From: Solimonas aquatica
GTDB lineage: Bacteria > Pseudomonadota > Gammaproteobacteria > Nevskiales > Nevskiaceae
Direction of reading: 5' to 3'
DNA: 64,000 bases
NCBI RefSeq assembly: GCF_900111015.1
Contig: NZ_FOFS01000012.1
Span: 1-64,000, forward strand
Each line of letters opens with the position of its first letter. Positions within the stretch are counted from its first letter, which is position 1. This document shows positions 50,630 to 59,353 of the stretch, one piece after another. The notes below the pieces were generated by a model. The model saw nothing but the letters and a program-made list of their open reading frames with translations, was not told where the DNA came from and made no database searches. A program made the position numbers and the translations under genes.

Positions 50630-52482
50630 TGAATGTTCGCAAAGCAGTGAGGTTCTGTGCCGCGTTACTGATGGGCAGCATGGCTTGTACGGCTGCTTTC
50701 GGTAACGCAGAAGAAGTTCAGCGATCCAAGGACCCGAACCAGTGGGGCATGCCCGGCGGCGATCTGGCAATGACCCGACACAGCAAACTCGCTGATATCA
50801 ACACCGGCAACGTCGCCAATCTGCAGATGATCTGGTCGCAGTCCAGCGGCACGCTGCGTGGCCATGAAGGTCAGCCGGTGGTGGTGACCGATGGCGGCAA
50901 GCCGATGATGTATCTGATCAGCGGCTGGCCCAATATCGTGCAGGCCCTGGATCTTTCCGATCCGGATCATCCCAAGGCCATCTGGAAGTACACCAAGTCC
51001 ACCGACCGCGACGAGTCCGCCGTGCCGCGCGCCTGCTGCGACACCGTCAACCGTGGTTTGTCCTATGCCGACGGCAAGGTGGTGTTTGGCACGCTCGACG
51101 GCTTCCTGATCGCGCTCGATGCCAAGAGCGGCAAGGAAGTCTGGGTGGTCAAGCACGCCTTCCCGGACAAGGGCGAAACCATCACCCCGGCGCCCTTGAT
51201 CGCCGAGGACAAGGTGCTGATCGGCTTCGGCGGTGACGAGTTCGCCGCGCGTGGCCGCTTCTCCGCCTACAACCTCAAGGACGGCAAGCTGGCCTGGCAG
51301 TGCTACTCCACGGGTGAGGACAAGGACACCTGCATCACCAAGAACACCAACAAGAAGCATCCGGAGTACGGCAGCACCGACGCCTCGATCAAGAGCTATC
51401 CGGGCGAGGAGTGGAAGCGCGGCGGCGGCTCGAGCTGGGGCTTCTACAGCTACGATCCGGAGCTGAAGCTGGTGTACCACTCCACCGGTAATCCCGGCCT
51501 CTGGAGCCCGTTCTATCGCTGCCAGTTCAAGACCCACGAGGAATGCAACACCGGCAAGCAGGACAACAAGTGGTCGATGACCATCTTCGCACGCAATGTG
51601 CAGACCGGCGAAGCGGTGTGGGCCTACCAGATGACGCCGTTCGACCAGTGGGACTATGACGGCATCAACGAGAACATGCTGGCCGACTGGAAGATCGACG
51701 GCAAGGATCGCAAAGTGCTGGTGCACTTCGACCGCAACGGCTTTGCCTACGTGCTCGACCGCACCGATGGCACGCTGATCGCCGCGCACAAGTTCGTCAC
51801 CGCGAACTGGGCCGAGAAGATCGACATGAAGACCGGCCGTCCGGTGAAGGTGAAGGAGCACTCGCCGTTTGGTCTGGGCAACAATGTGCAGGCCTGTCCT
51901 TCCGCGATGGGCGGCAAGGATCAGCAACCCTGCGCTCTGGATCCCAACGAGCCGGGCGTCGCCTACTGCCCCACCAACAACTGGTGCATGGAGCTGGAGC
52001 CGCAGGAACGCAGCCACACGCAACAGGGCACGGTGTATGTGTTCGCCAATGTGTACATGTACCCCGAGAAGCCGGGCGTGACGGGCAAGTTCAAGAAGTT
52101 CAACGTGCTCACCGGCGAGACGGTCTGGGAAGTGCCGGACCAGTATCCGAACTGGGGCGGCGCGCTGATCACCGAGGGTGGACTGGCCTTCTACGGCAGC
52201 CTGGGTGGCGACTTCCGCGCGGTGGATCGCAAGACCGGCAAGGTGCTTTGGTCGCGCAAGCTGGGCTCCGGCATCATCGGCAATCCGATCACCTACAAGG
52301 TGGGCGGCAAGCAGTATGTGTCGGTGTGGAGCGGCATCGGCGGCTGGATCGGCCTGCCGGTCACCGCCGGTCTGGATCTGGATGACAAGTTCGGCGCCAT
52401 CGGTGCCACCGCCATGACCAAGGCGGCCAATCTCGACAAGATTCCGCAAGGCGGCACGCTGTACACCTTCCGCGTCGACTAA
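50630..52482 (+). CDS. xoxF: Lanthanide-type PQQ alcohol dehydrogenase (XoxF-like)
   Basis: A periplasmic quinoprotein of 617 aa with a signal peptide; it oxidises methanol or another primary alcohol and passes electrons to cytochrome c. It is an eight-bladed propeller with vicinal CysCys136-137 (ACCDTVNRG), Glu204, Asn288, catalytic Asp342 and Asp344 in WDYDG. The second Asp is the lanthanide-ligand signature; calcium MxaF has Ala there. Unusual are three extra cysteine pairs (225/235, 298/306, 435/447) beyond the conserved 423/453 pair. It is led by a sigma54 promoter and a GAGGAG site; xoxJ and xoxG follow. Substrate range could extend beyond methanol. Confidence 0.88.
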
Positions 52483-52499
52483 AAGCAGTACGACGCACA

Positions 52500-52533
52500 C
52501 GGCGCCCGATGCGAACTCGCGCATCGGGCGCCG
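52500..52533 (+). other. Strong hairpin between xoxF and xoxJ
   Basis: A perfect 14-bp stem (CGGCGCCCGATGCG with its complement) with a six-base loop, followed only by CTTT. It may stabilise xoxF mRNA or attenuate the downstream genes. Confidence 0.6.
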
Positions 52534-52577
52534 CTTTCCAGAGCGGTACACACCTATAACAACGAGGAGAAACGCCC

Positions 52578-54233
52578 ATGCTGCAAGCACACTCATGTGA
52601 AAGCAGTCGCGTCGGGTCCTGGTTCGCGCTGCTCGGTGCCGCCCTGTGCTGCGCCTTCATGCAGACCGCAGCCGCCGGCGAGATTCGCGCCCTGCGCGTC
52701 TGTGCCGACCCCGGCAACATGCCGCTGTCCAACGACAAGGCCCAGGGTTACCAGAACAAGATGGCGGAGGTGCTGGCCGCAGCCTTGGGGGTGGCGGTGC
52801 AGTACGACTACCGCGCTTCCACCGAGCGCGGACTGCTGCGCGGCACACTCGATGCCAATACCTGCGATGTGATGTTCGATGTTCCCGCCGATATGGAGCG
52901 GGTGCTGACCACGCAGCCGCTGTATCGCAGCACCTTCGTGCTGGCCTCGCGCAGCGAACGCAAGCTGCACTTCAATAATCTCGATGATCCCAGGCTGAAG
53001 AAACTCAAGATCGGCGTCTATCAGACCTCGGCGATCCGCGCCGCGCTGGCCGAGCACGACGTCAAGAACAACACCGTCACGCATTTTCTGAGCTACGACG
53101 GTGATCGGGTGCCCGAGCATCAGGCTTCCTATCAAGTTCAGGAGATGATCGACGGCAAGCTGGATGTGGTGGGCATCTGGGGCCCATTCGCCGGCTACTA
53201 CAAGACCATGAAGAACGCGCCGATCACGCTGCAGCCGGTCAACGTGATCGAGGACGGCGAGCCCCTGGAATTCGATATGGCGCTGGCGGTGCGGCGCGGT
53301 GATCGCGAGTTGCAGCAGCGCCTGAACCAGGCCCTGATCAGCGAGAAGGACAAGCTGCGCAAGATTCTCGATGACTACGGCGTGCCGCTGGTGCAATGCG
53401 AGGCCTGCGTGATCGGTGGCGAGTTGCTCGCGCACGGCCCCTACAAGCCGGCGCAGATTGCCCAGGCGCAGGAAGGCTCGGTGGCGTATGCGCCCGATGC
53501 CACGCTCGAGCAGCTGAAGATCTGGCTCAAGCAGGGCGCCAATCCTGACGACGAGTTGCTCAATGCCGTGACCGGCGGCGATCTGTCGCGTGTCCGTTAT
53601 CTGCTGGATCACGGCGCCAAGGTCGATGCCCGCGATACCGAGGGCTACACCGCTCTGCAAAACGCAGTGCGCACTGATCGCAAGGAAATCGCCGCTTATC
53701 TGATCGAGCACCACGCCGACCTCGCGGCGCGCGACCGTGATGGCTGGACGGCACTGATGTTTGCGGTCTGGCGTGACAGCCCGGAACTGGTGCGCAAGCT
53801 GGTGACGAATGGCGCACAGATGGAGGCGCTCAATCCGCAAGGGCTGACGTCCCTGTGCATTGCGGCGCAGAACGGCAAGACCCAGGCGGCACAGGCTTTG
53901 ATCGAGCTGGGCGCCGATCTGAACAAGGCGGTGGGTGCGGCCGGTTATACGCCGCTGATGCTGGCCATCGCCGGCGACTGGGACGAAACCGCGACGCTGC
54001 TGGTGCAGCGTGGTGCGGCGGTGAATGCGAAGAACACCGGCGGTCTGACCGCGCTGATGATCGCCGCCGCACGCAATCGCGTGGACGTGGCCCGATTGCT
54101 GTTGGGCGCCGGCGCCGATCCCGATGCGCAGGCGCAGGACGGCTTCACCGCGCAGAGCATCGCCCGTGATCGCGACAATCAGGCGGTGCTGGATGTGTTG
54201 AAGAAAGCCAGCCAGCACGGCAGGACCGGCTGA
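52578..54233 (+). CDS. xoxJ: XoxJ-like periplasmic binding protein fused to ankyrin repeats
   Basis: 551 aa. After a signal peptide (about 1-33) there is an SBP domain (about 36-290) of the quinoprotein-dehydrogenase-associated XoxJ/MxaJ type: RVCADPGNMPLSNDKAQGYQNKMAE in two parts, DVMFDVPADMERVLTT and DVVGIWGPFAGYY. From about 305 to 545 it carries six or so full ankyrin repeats (GYTALQNAVRTDRKEIAAYL, GWTALMFAVW, GYTPLMLAI, GLTALMIAAARNRVDVARLLL). XoxJ/MxaJ are thought to bind and activate their dehydrogenase; the ankyrin half could hold XoxF or XoxG. The usual proteins have no such C-terminus. Confidence 0.85.
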   Translation: MLQAHSCESSRVGSWFALLGAALCCAFMQTAAAGEIRALRVCADPGNMPLSNDKAQGYQNKMAEVLAAALGVAVQYDYRASTERGLLRGTLDANTCDVMFDVPADMERVLTTQPLYRSTFVLASRSERKLHFNNLDDPRLKKLKIGVYQTSAIRAALAEHDVKNNTVTHFLSYDGDRVPEHQASYQVQEMIDGKLDVVGIWGPFAGYYKTMKNAPITLQPVNVIEDGEPLEFDMALAVRRGDRELQQRLNQALISEKDKLRKILDDYGVPLVQCEACVIGGELLAHGPYKPAQIAQAQEGSVAYAPDATLEQLKIWLKQGANPDDELLNAVTGGDLSRVRYLLDHGAKVDARDTEGYTALQNAVRTDRKEIAAYLIEHHADLAARDRDGWTALMFAVWRDSPELVRKLVTNGAQMEALNPQGLTSLCIAAQNGKTQAAQALIELGADLNKAVGAAGYTPLMLAIAGDWDETATLLVQRGAAVNAKNTGGLTALMIAAARNRVDVARLLLGAGADPDAQAQDGFTAQSIARDRDNQAVLDVLKKASQHGRTG

Positions 54234-54314
54234 GGCAGCCGCATCGTGAACAAGTTTTTACGTATGGCGGCGGTGTGCAGAGCAATGATCGACGTGTCAA
54301 CGAGGAGGCAGACT

Positions 54315-54821
54315 GTGTTGAAGAAAGTGGTGGCCGGAACGATTCTGGCATTCATGGGCAGCCTTGCTTTTGCGCAGGGAAGCGCGCCGGCAACAGGCAG
54401 CACCACGCCGCCGCCCGAGCGCGTGAAGGCGGCTGCCAAGGGCACGCTGAAGAATCCCTATAGCGACAGCGACGCCACCGTCGTCGAAGAGGGGCGCAAG
54501 ATTTACTTCAAGTCCGGCTGCAATGGTTGCCATGGCGGCGGCGGCGGTGGCGGCATGTGTCCGCCGCTGACCAACGACACCTGGGTGTATGGCGGCGACG
54601 ACGACACCCTGTTCCGCCTGGTCGCGCTGGGTTCGCAAGACCTGCAGGCGGCCGGCTATGCGCGCAAGGGCCACGAGAACGTGGTCGGGCCGATGCCGCC
54701 GCATGGCGTGATCGTGAAGACCGAGGATGATCTGTGGAAGATCATCACCTTCATCCGTTCCAACTTCCACGGTTCACCGGCGCGCAAGTTCGGCGATCCG
54801 CCTCCTGCCGCGACGCCCTGA
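54315..54821 (+). CDS. xoxG: XoxG-like cytochrome c
   Basis: A 168-aa exported cytochrome, the probable electron acceptor of XoxF. Signal peptide 1-20 (LKKVVAGTILAFMGSLAFA), haem site C69NGCH73 followed by a glycine run, MCPPL, and a probable distal Met127 in GPMPPHG. The GTG start was chosen because AGGAGG stands six nt before it; a GTG at 54246 lacks a ribosome site and adds no signal-peptide features. It follows xoxJ by 81 nt. Confidence 0.87.
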   Translation: MLKKVVAGTILAFMGSLAFAQGSAPATGSTTPPPERVKAAAKGTLKNPYSDSDATVVEEGRKIYFKSGCNGCHGGGGGGGMCPPLTNDTWVYGGDDDTLFRLVALGSQDLQAAGYARKGHENVVGPMPPHGVIVKTEDDLWKIITFIRSNFHGSPARKFGDPPPAATP

Positions 54822-54843
54822 AGCCCTGAGACCAGCGCCGGGT

Positions 54844-55899
54844 ATGGACCATCCCCTGCAGGCACGCGCTGCCCTCGGCGGTTCCGGCGAGGTCGCGCTC
54901 GAGGACTGGCGGCAGCGCGCCTTGCATTTCGAGTCGGCGCTCAACGGCGTGGTCCTGGGACTGCGTTCGGCGGTGCGTCTGCTGTGCATCGCGGTGTTCG
55001 CGCGTGGGCATGTCCTGCTGGAAGGCAATGTCGGTGTCGGCAAGACCACGCTGCTGCGCGCGGCAGCGCGCGGCATCGGCGGCGCCTATCAGCGCGTCGA
55101 AGGCACCATCGACCTGATGCCGCACGACATCATCTATCACACCTATATCGACCGCGACGGCAAGCCCGGCGTCGAACCCGGGCCGCTGCTGGCGCAGGGC
55201 GAACAGCTGTCGGTGTTCTTCTTCAACGAGATCAATCGCGCGCGGCCGCAGGTGCATTCGCTGCTGCTGCGCGTGATGGCCGAGGGCAGCGTCAGCGCCT
55301 TCAACAGCGAGCAGCGCTTTCCTTATCTGCAGCTGTTCGCCGACCGCAACCGCGTCGAGAAGGAGGAAACCTTCGAGCTGCCGGGCGCGATGCGTGACCG
55401 TTTCCTCATGGAGATCGCCATCGCGCCGGATCAGGACGAAGCCCTGCATCGCGAACTGATGTTCGGCACGCGCTTTCACGATACCGACCAGCTCATCGAA
55501 AGCCTGCCTGCGGAGCTGCTCGACTACCGTGCGCTGGGCGCGGTGGCGCAGGCCATCCAGCAACAGGTGCAGGCGGGCGAGGCGGTGCAACAGTTCGCCT
55601 CGCATCTGCGCCGTGCCACGCACTGGCCGGGCGAATACGGCATCGCGCTCGACGGAGTGGAGATCGCCGAGCTGATGCTCTCCGGCGCCGGGCCGCGCGG
55701 CATGAGCATGCTGGTGCGCGCCGCCAAGGTCGCGGCCTGGCTCGCCGGCCGCGAGCATCTGCATCCCGAGGATCTGCGCGAAGTCTTTCATGCGGTGATG
55801 GCGCACCGCCTGTTTTTCACGCCGCTGTACGAGTTGCAGCGCGAGCGTATCGCCGGTGAGTTCACCGCCGCGATTCTGCGCAAGGTAGACGCACCCTAG
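54844..55899 (+). CDS. mxaR: MoxR-type AAA ATPase MxaR
   Basis: 351 aa. MoxR AAA+ chaperone with Walker A GNVGVGKTT near residue 62 and a Walker B region VFFFNEINRARPQVHSLLLRVM, in parts. In methylotrophs the mxaRSACKL group is needed to load metal into methanol dehydrogenase. The TAG stop is part of the CTAG target of the inserted repeat element right behind it. Read start ATG 54844 is preferred over the upstream frame inside xoxG. Confidence 0.85.
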   Translation: MDHPLQARAALGGSGEVALEDWRQRALHFESALNGVVLGLRSAVRLLCIAVFARGHVLLEGNVGVGKTTLLRAAARGIGGAYQRVEGTIDLMPHDIIYHTYIDRDGKPGVEPGPLLAQGEQLSVFFFNEINRARPQVHSLLLRVMAEGSVSAFNSEQRFPYLQLFADRNRVEKEETFELPGAMRDRFLMEIAIAPDQDEALHRELMFGTRFHDTDQLIESLPAELLDYRALGAVAQAIQQQVQAGEAVQQFASHLRRATHWPGEYGIALDGVEIAELMLSGAGPRGMSMLVRAAKVAAWLAGREHLHPEDLREVFHAVMAHRLFFTPLYELQRERIAGEFTAAILRKVDAP

Positions 55900-56062
55900 T
55901 ACCGTGCTCCGGAAATATCGAAACATGAAACGGGGTCTTTTGCCGCATGGCGGCGTTGCTCGTCGTCGCCGTAGTCCCTGCTACGGCTCCTTCTCGCGCC
56001 TTGCCCTGCGACAAAATCCATCCGTTTCATTTCGTTCCGCCATTCCCGGGGCACGGTACTAG
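55896..56062. mobile_element. MITE-like inverted-repeat element with CTAG target duplication
   Basis: A 159-bp non-coding element (55900-56058) whose ends are inverted repeats, TACCGTGCTCCGG... and ...CCGGGGCACGGTA. Second-level arms (GAAACGG...CCGTTTC, TTTTGCCGCA...TGCGACAAAA) and a central CCGTAG/CTACGG stem make nearly the whole element a hairpin. It is flanked by CTAG on each side, fitting a 4-bp target duplication. No transposase is inside. It separates mxaR from mxaS and supplies no clear ribosome site for mxaS. Confidence 0.75.
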
Positions 56063-56068
56063 ACGCGC

Positions 56069-56926
56069 ATGGCCGGCACGCCCAGCACCACCGTCGACTA
56101 TCGGGTGCGGTGGAAGCCCGGCGGAGTGGTGCCCGGCATGCATCGCGGCACGCAGGCCGGCATCGGTCACGAGCTGCGCGCCTCGGTGCCGTTTCACGCG
56201 CATCCTGATCCGCGCCGCCTGGATCTGCGCAGCAGCCTGCGCGATCCCTACCAGCGTCTCTGGGTGCACGACTGCCAGCAGAGCGTCGCGCTCAAGCTCT
56301 ATGTGCTGGCCGATGTCTCGGCCTCGATGACGTATCAGGGCCGGCAGGACAAGTTCGCGCAGCTGCAGACACTGGTTGCCACGCTGGCGCATTCGGCCTG
56401 GCGCAGCGGCGATCGCTTCGGCATGCTCGCCGCCGACGAGCAGCTGCGTGAGGAGCTGAGCCTGCCGGCGCGGCTCAACCGCAGTGCCGGTGAATGGCTG
56501 CAGCAGCGCCTGCGCCGGTTCCAGCCGCAGGGACGTGGCGCGCAAGGCCTGCTGCAGGCGGCGGCGCGTCTGCCGGGACGCCGCGCGCTGGTGTTTCTGA
56601 TTTCCGATTTTCACTGGCCGCAAGCGCTGCTGCCGGAGCTGCTGCAGGCGCTGGCGGCGCACGACGTGGTGCCCCTGGTGCTGTGGGACACGCTGGAGAC
56701 TCCGCCGATGCGTCGGCATGGGCTGGCGCGGCTGCGCGATCCGGAAACCGGCGCGCAGCGTAGCTACTGGCTGCGACCGGCGCTGCAGCCGCTGTTCGAA
56801 CAAGCCTATGCGCAACGCCGGCAGCAGCTGCAGGCGCAGTTCCAGCGCGCCGGGCGTCGCGCCCTGTTCATCGACGGGCCGTTCACGCCGCAGCTGCTCA
56901 ATGCTTATTTCCGCGAGGCCTTGTGA
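56069..56926 (+). CDS. mxaS: DUF58/vWA-like protein MxaS
   Basis: 285 aa. Contains the DUF58 pattern with a degenerate vWA motif (LYVLADVSASMTYQG) and RGAQGLLQAAARLPGRRALVFLISDFHWP in parts. In mxa clusters MxaS cooperates with the MoxR ATPase and vWA proteins in metal insertion. It starts seven nt after the inserted element with no convincing Shine-Dalgarno; overlaps mxaA by ATGA. Confidence 0.8.
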   Translation: MAGTPSTTVDYRVRWKPGGVVPGMHRGTQAGIGHELRASVPFHAHPDPRRLDLRSSLRDPYQRLWVHDCQQSVALKLYVLADVSASMTYQGRQDKFAQLQTLVATLAHSAWRSGDRFGMLAADEQLREELSLPARLNRSAGEWLQQRLRRFQPQGRGAQGLLQAAARLPGRRALVFLISDFHWPQALLPELLQALAAHDVVPLVLWDTLETPPMRRHGLARLRDPETGAQRSYWLRPALQPLFEQAYAQRRQQLQAQFQRAGRRALFIDGPFTPQLLNAYFREAL

Positions 56927-57792
56927 AGCGCCTGCTGCTCTGCCTGTGCCTGTTGGCCGCGCCCGTCTGGGCGCAGCTGCCGCCGGGTTACGCCGTGCAG
57001 ACGCAGATGCGCGACACCGGTTATGTGCTCGGCGACTTTCTCGACCAGCAAATCCGCATCGCGCTTCCGCGCGGGGCGCGTCTGGATGAGGCCTCGCTGC
57101 CGGCCATCGGCCCGGTCAATCACTGGCTGGAACTGCGCGAGCGCCGGCTGCATCGCAGCGGCGGCGATTATCAGCTGCAGCTGCGCTATCAGGTGTTCGC
57201 CGCCGTGGAGGAGCCGCTGCAGCTGGCGGTGCCGGGCTTTGCGCTGCGGCTGAGCGGCGAGTCGGCGCTGCCCAAGTTGCAGGTGCCGCCGCAGCCCTTC
57301 TATCTGTCGCCGGTGCTGCCGGCCACGCTCGACGAGAAGCAGCGTCAGCCGCGCGCCAGCCTGGCGCCGCTGCAGGAATCCACCCGCCTGCCGACTTGGG
57401 GCCTGGCGCTCAGCCTGGGCGCCGGCCTGCTGCTGGCCTTGTATCTGGCCTGGCTCAACGACCGCCTGCCGGGGGTGTGGCGCGGCGCCGGGCCGTTTGC
57501 GCGCCTGCTGCGACGCTGGCGCGGAGGTGGCGATGGCGAATACGCCGCCTTGCTGCGCGAGGTGCAGCATGGTTTCAACGCATGCGCGGGCGAGACGCTC
57601 TACGCCGACAATCTGCCGCTGCTGTTTGCGCGCGCGCCGTATCTGCTGCCGCTGCGCGAAGACATCGAAGCGCTGCTGGCGCACGCGCGCGGCGTCTTTT
57701 ACGAAGGTCGCGAGGCGCAGGCCGAGTGGCCGGCAACGCGGGTGCTGGCGCTGTGCCGGCGCCTGCGCGAACGCGAGCGGGGCGCGCGATGA
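56923..57792 (+). CDS. mxaA: MxaA-like membrane protein
   Basis: 289 aa. A cleavable signal (LLLCLCLLAAPVWA), a periplasmic domain, a helix near residue 165 (LALSLGAGLLLALYLAWL), and a cytoplasmic C-terminus with RRWRGGGDGEYAALLREVQHGFN in parts and the LCRRLRERERG end. The MxaA family is required for calcium insertion in known methanol dehydrogenases. It overlaps both neighbours by four bases. Confidence 0.75.
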   Translation: MKRLLLCLCLLAAPVWAQLPPGYAVQTQMRDTGYVLGDFLDQQIRIALPRGARLDEASLPAIGPVNHWLELRERRLHRSGGDYQLQLRYQVFAAVEEPLQLAVPGFALRLSGESALPKLQVPPQPFYLSPVLPATLDEKQRQPRASLAPLQESTRLPTWGLALSLGAGLLLALYLAWLNDRLPGVWRGAGPFARLLRRWRGGGDGEYAALLREVQHGFNACAGETLYADNLPLLFARAPYLLPLREDIEALLAHARGVFYEGREAQAEWPATRVLALCRRLRERERGAR

Positions 57793-58778
57793 GCCTGGGT
57801 CTGGCGCAGCCCTGGCTGCTGTTGCTGGCGCCGCTGGCCTTCTGGCTGCTGTGGCGGCAGAGCCTGCCGCAGCATGCCCATCCGGGACTGTCCTTCCTGC
57901 CGGTGGACCCGGCTTCGCGGCTGATGTTCGCGGCGCTGCGGGTGATGGCGGCAACGGCGTTCATCGCCCTGATCCTGGCGGCGGCCGGCCCCTATGCCGA
58001 AGGCGGCAGCATCGTGCACACCGGCAGCGGCGCGCAGATCGTGCTGGTGTTCGATCGCAGCGGCAGCATGTCGGAAGACCTGAGCGACGGGCGTGAAGCC
58101 GGCGCGCCGGGCGAGGCGCCGCATGAGGCCAAGATCGTCGCCGCGCGGCGACTGCTGCTGGACTTCATGCAGCAGCGACGCGGCGACATGTTCGGTGTGG
58201 TGGCCTTTGCGTCCTCGCCGATTGCTGCCGCGCCGCTCACCGATGATCGCGAGATGACGCAGGCGGCGCTGGCCAGCGCGCAGGCGCGCAGCCTGGGCTT
58301 CACCGCACTGGCACGCGCGCTGGCCCTGGCGCTCGACGAGTTCCGCGATCTGCCCTACACCGCCTCGCGCGTGCTGCTGCTGGTGTCCGACGGCGGCGCA
58401 CAGATCGCCCGCGAGGACGGCGAACGCCTGCGCCGGCTGTTCGCCGAGCGGCGCGCCTCGCTGATCTGGATCTACACGCGCGGTGAACGCGAGCCCTCGC
58501 TGCGCGACGGCACCACCGACATCAATTTCTCGCAAAGCCAGTCCATGCACGACTACTTCGCCAAGCTCGACGTGCCGTATCAGCTGCTGGAAGCCACCAG
58601 CAGCCAGGGCATGCGCGAAGCGGTGGCGCAGGTGGCGCGCATGACCAACCTGCCCACGCACTATCTGGAGCATCTGCCACGCCGCGATCTGGCGCCTTAT
58701 CTCTACAGCGGCGCCGCCTTGCTGCTGCTGCTGCTCTGTCTGGCCAAGTCGCTGGAGCTGGAAACATGGCCGCGATGA
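57789..58778 (+). CDS. mxaC: vWA-domain protein MxaC
   Basis: 329 aa. Two N-terminal membrane helices, then a von Willebrand A domain with the metal-ion site DRSGSMSED near residue 86, then a final helix (YLYSGAALLLLLLCLAKSL). MxaC is part of the membrane complex that matures methanol dehydrogenase. The ATG at 57789 overlaps the mxaA stop; the longer upstream frame is antisense-like noise. Confidence 0.82.
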   Translation: MSLGLAQPWLLLLAPLAFWLLWRQSLPQHAHPGLSFLPVDPASRLMFAALRVMAATAFIALILAAAGPYAEGGSIVHTGSGAQIVLVFDRSGSMSEDLSDGREAGAPGEAPHEAKIVAARRLLLDFMQQRRGDMFGVVAFASSPIAAAPLTDDREMTQAALASAQARSLGFTALARALALALDEFRDLPYTASRVLLLVSDGGAQIAREDGERLRRLFAERRASLIWIYTRGEREPSLRDGTTDINFSQSQSMHDYFAKLDVPYQLLEATSSQGMREAVAQVARMTNLPTHYLEHLPRRDLAPYLYSGAALLLLLLCLAKSLELETWPR

Positions 58779-59353
58779 AGCGCGCACTCACGCCGCTGCT
58801 CGCCTGGCTGGCGCTGGCACTGTGTCTGGCCACGGCCTTGTTCTGCGCGCTGCGCCTGCAGACTGCCACGGCGCATAACCGGATGATGGTGGACGGCTCG
58901 CTGCTCAAGCGCGTGAGCCTGCCTGACTCGCCGCGCCTGCACTACGCCGCCGGCTGGTGGTACGAGCGCGCGCAGCTGCCGCGCCAGGCGCTCACGTACT
59001 ACGCGCAGGCCGATGCCGATGCCGCCGCCGATCCGGCGCTGGCCGCGCGCGCGCGATTCGCACTGGGCAATCTCTATTTCGCGCGCGGCCTGCGCGCCGC
59101 CGACATCGCCAGCGGCGGCTCGCATGTGCTGGCGCTGGCGCAGCTGCAGCTGGCACGCGAAGCCTATCGCGCCACGCTGCAACTGGACCCTCAGCTGCGC
59201 GAGGCGCGCTACAACCTCGAACTGCTGGAGCGCCTCAGTCCCGAGCGGCGCGTGCAGGGCTGGAGCCGGCGCGAGAGCCGTCTGCAGCTGGACGAGGCCG
59301 AACAGCATGGCTGGGCCGGCATGCAGGAAACGCCGATGCGGGGCCTGCCATGA
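58775..59353 (+). CDS. mxaK: MxaK-like TPR-type membrane protein
   Basis: 192 aa from the ATG that overlaps mxaC (ATGA), as all joints in this operon do; an ATG three codons earlier is possible. One N-terminal helix (PLLAWLALALCLATALFCAL), then a helical region with TPR-like pattern (ALTYYAQADAD..., ARARFALGNLYFARGL, ATLQLDPQLREARYNLELLERL). MxaK function is poorly known; it belongs to the same maturation set. Confidence 0.72.
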   Translation: MKRALTPLLAWLALALCLATALFCALRLQTATAHNRMMVDGSLLKRVSLPDSPRLHYAAGWWYERAQLPRQALTYYAQADADAAADPALAARARFALGNLYFARGLRAADIASGGSHVLALAQLQLAREAYRATLQLDPQLREARYNLELLERLSPERRVQGWSRRESRLQLDEAEQHGWAGMQETPMRGLP

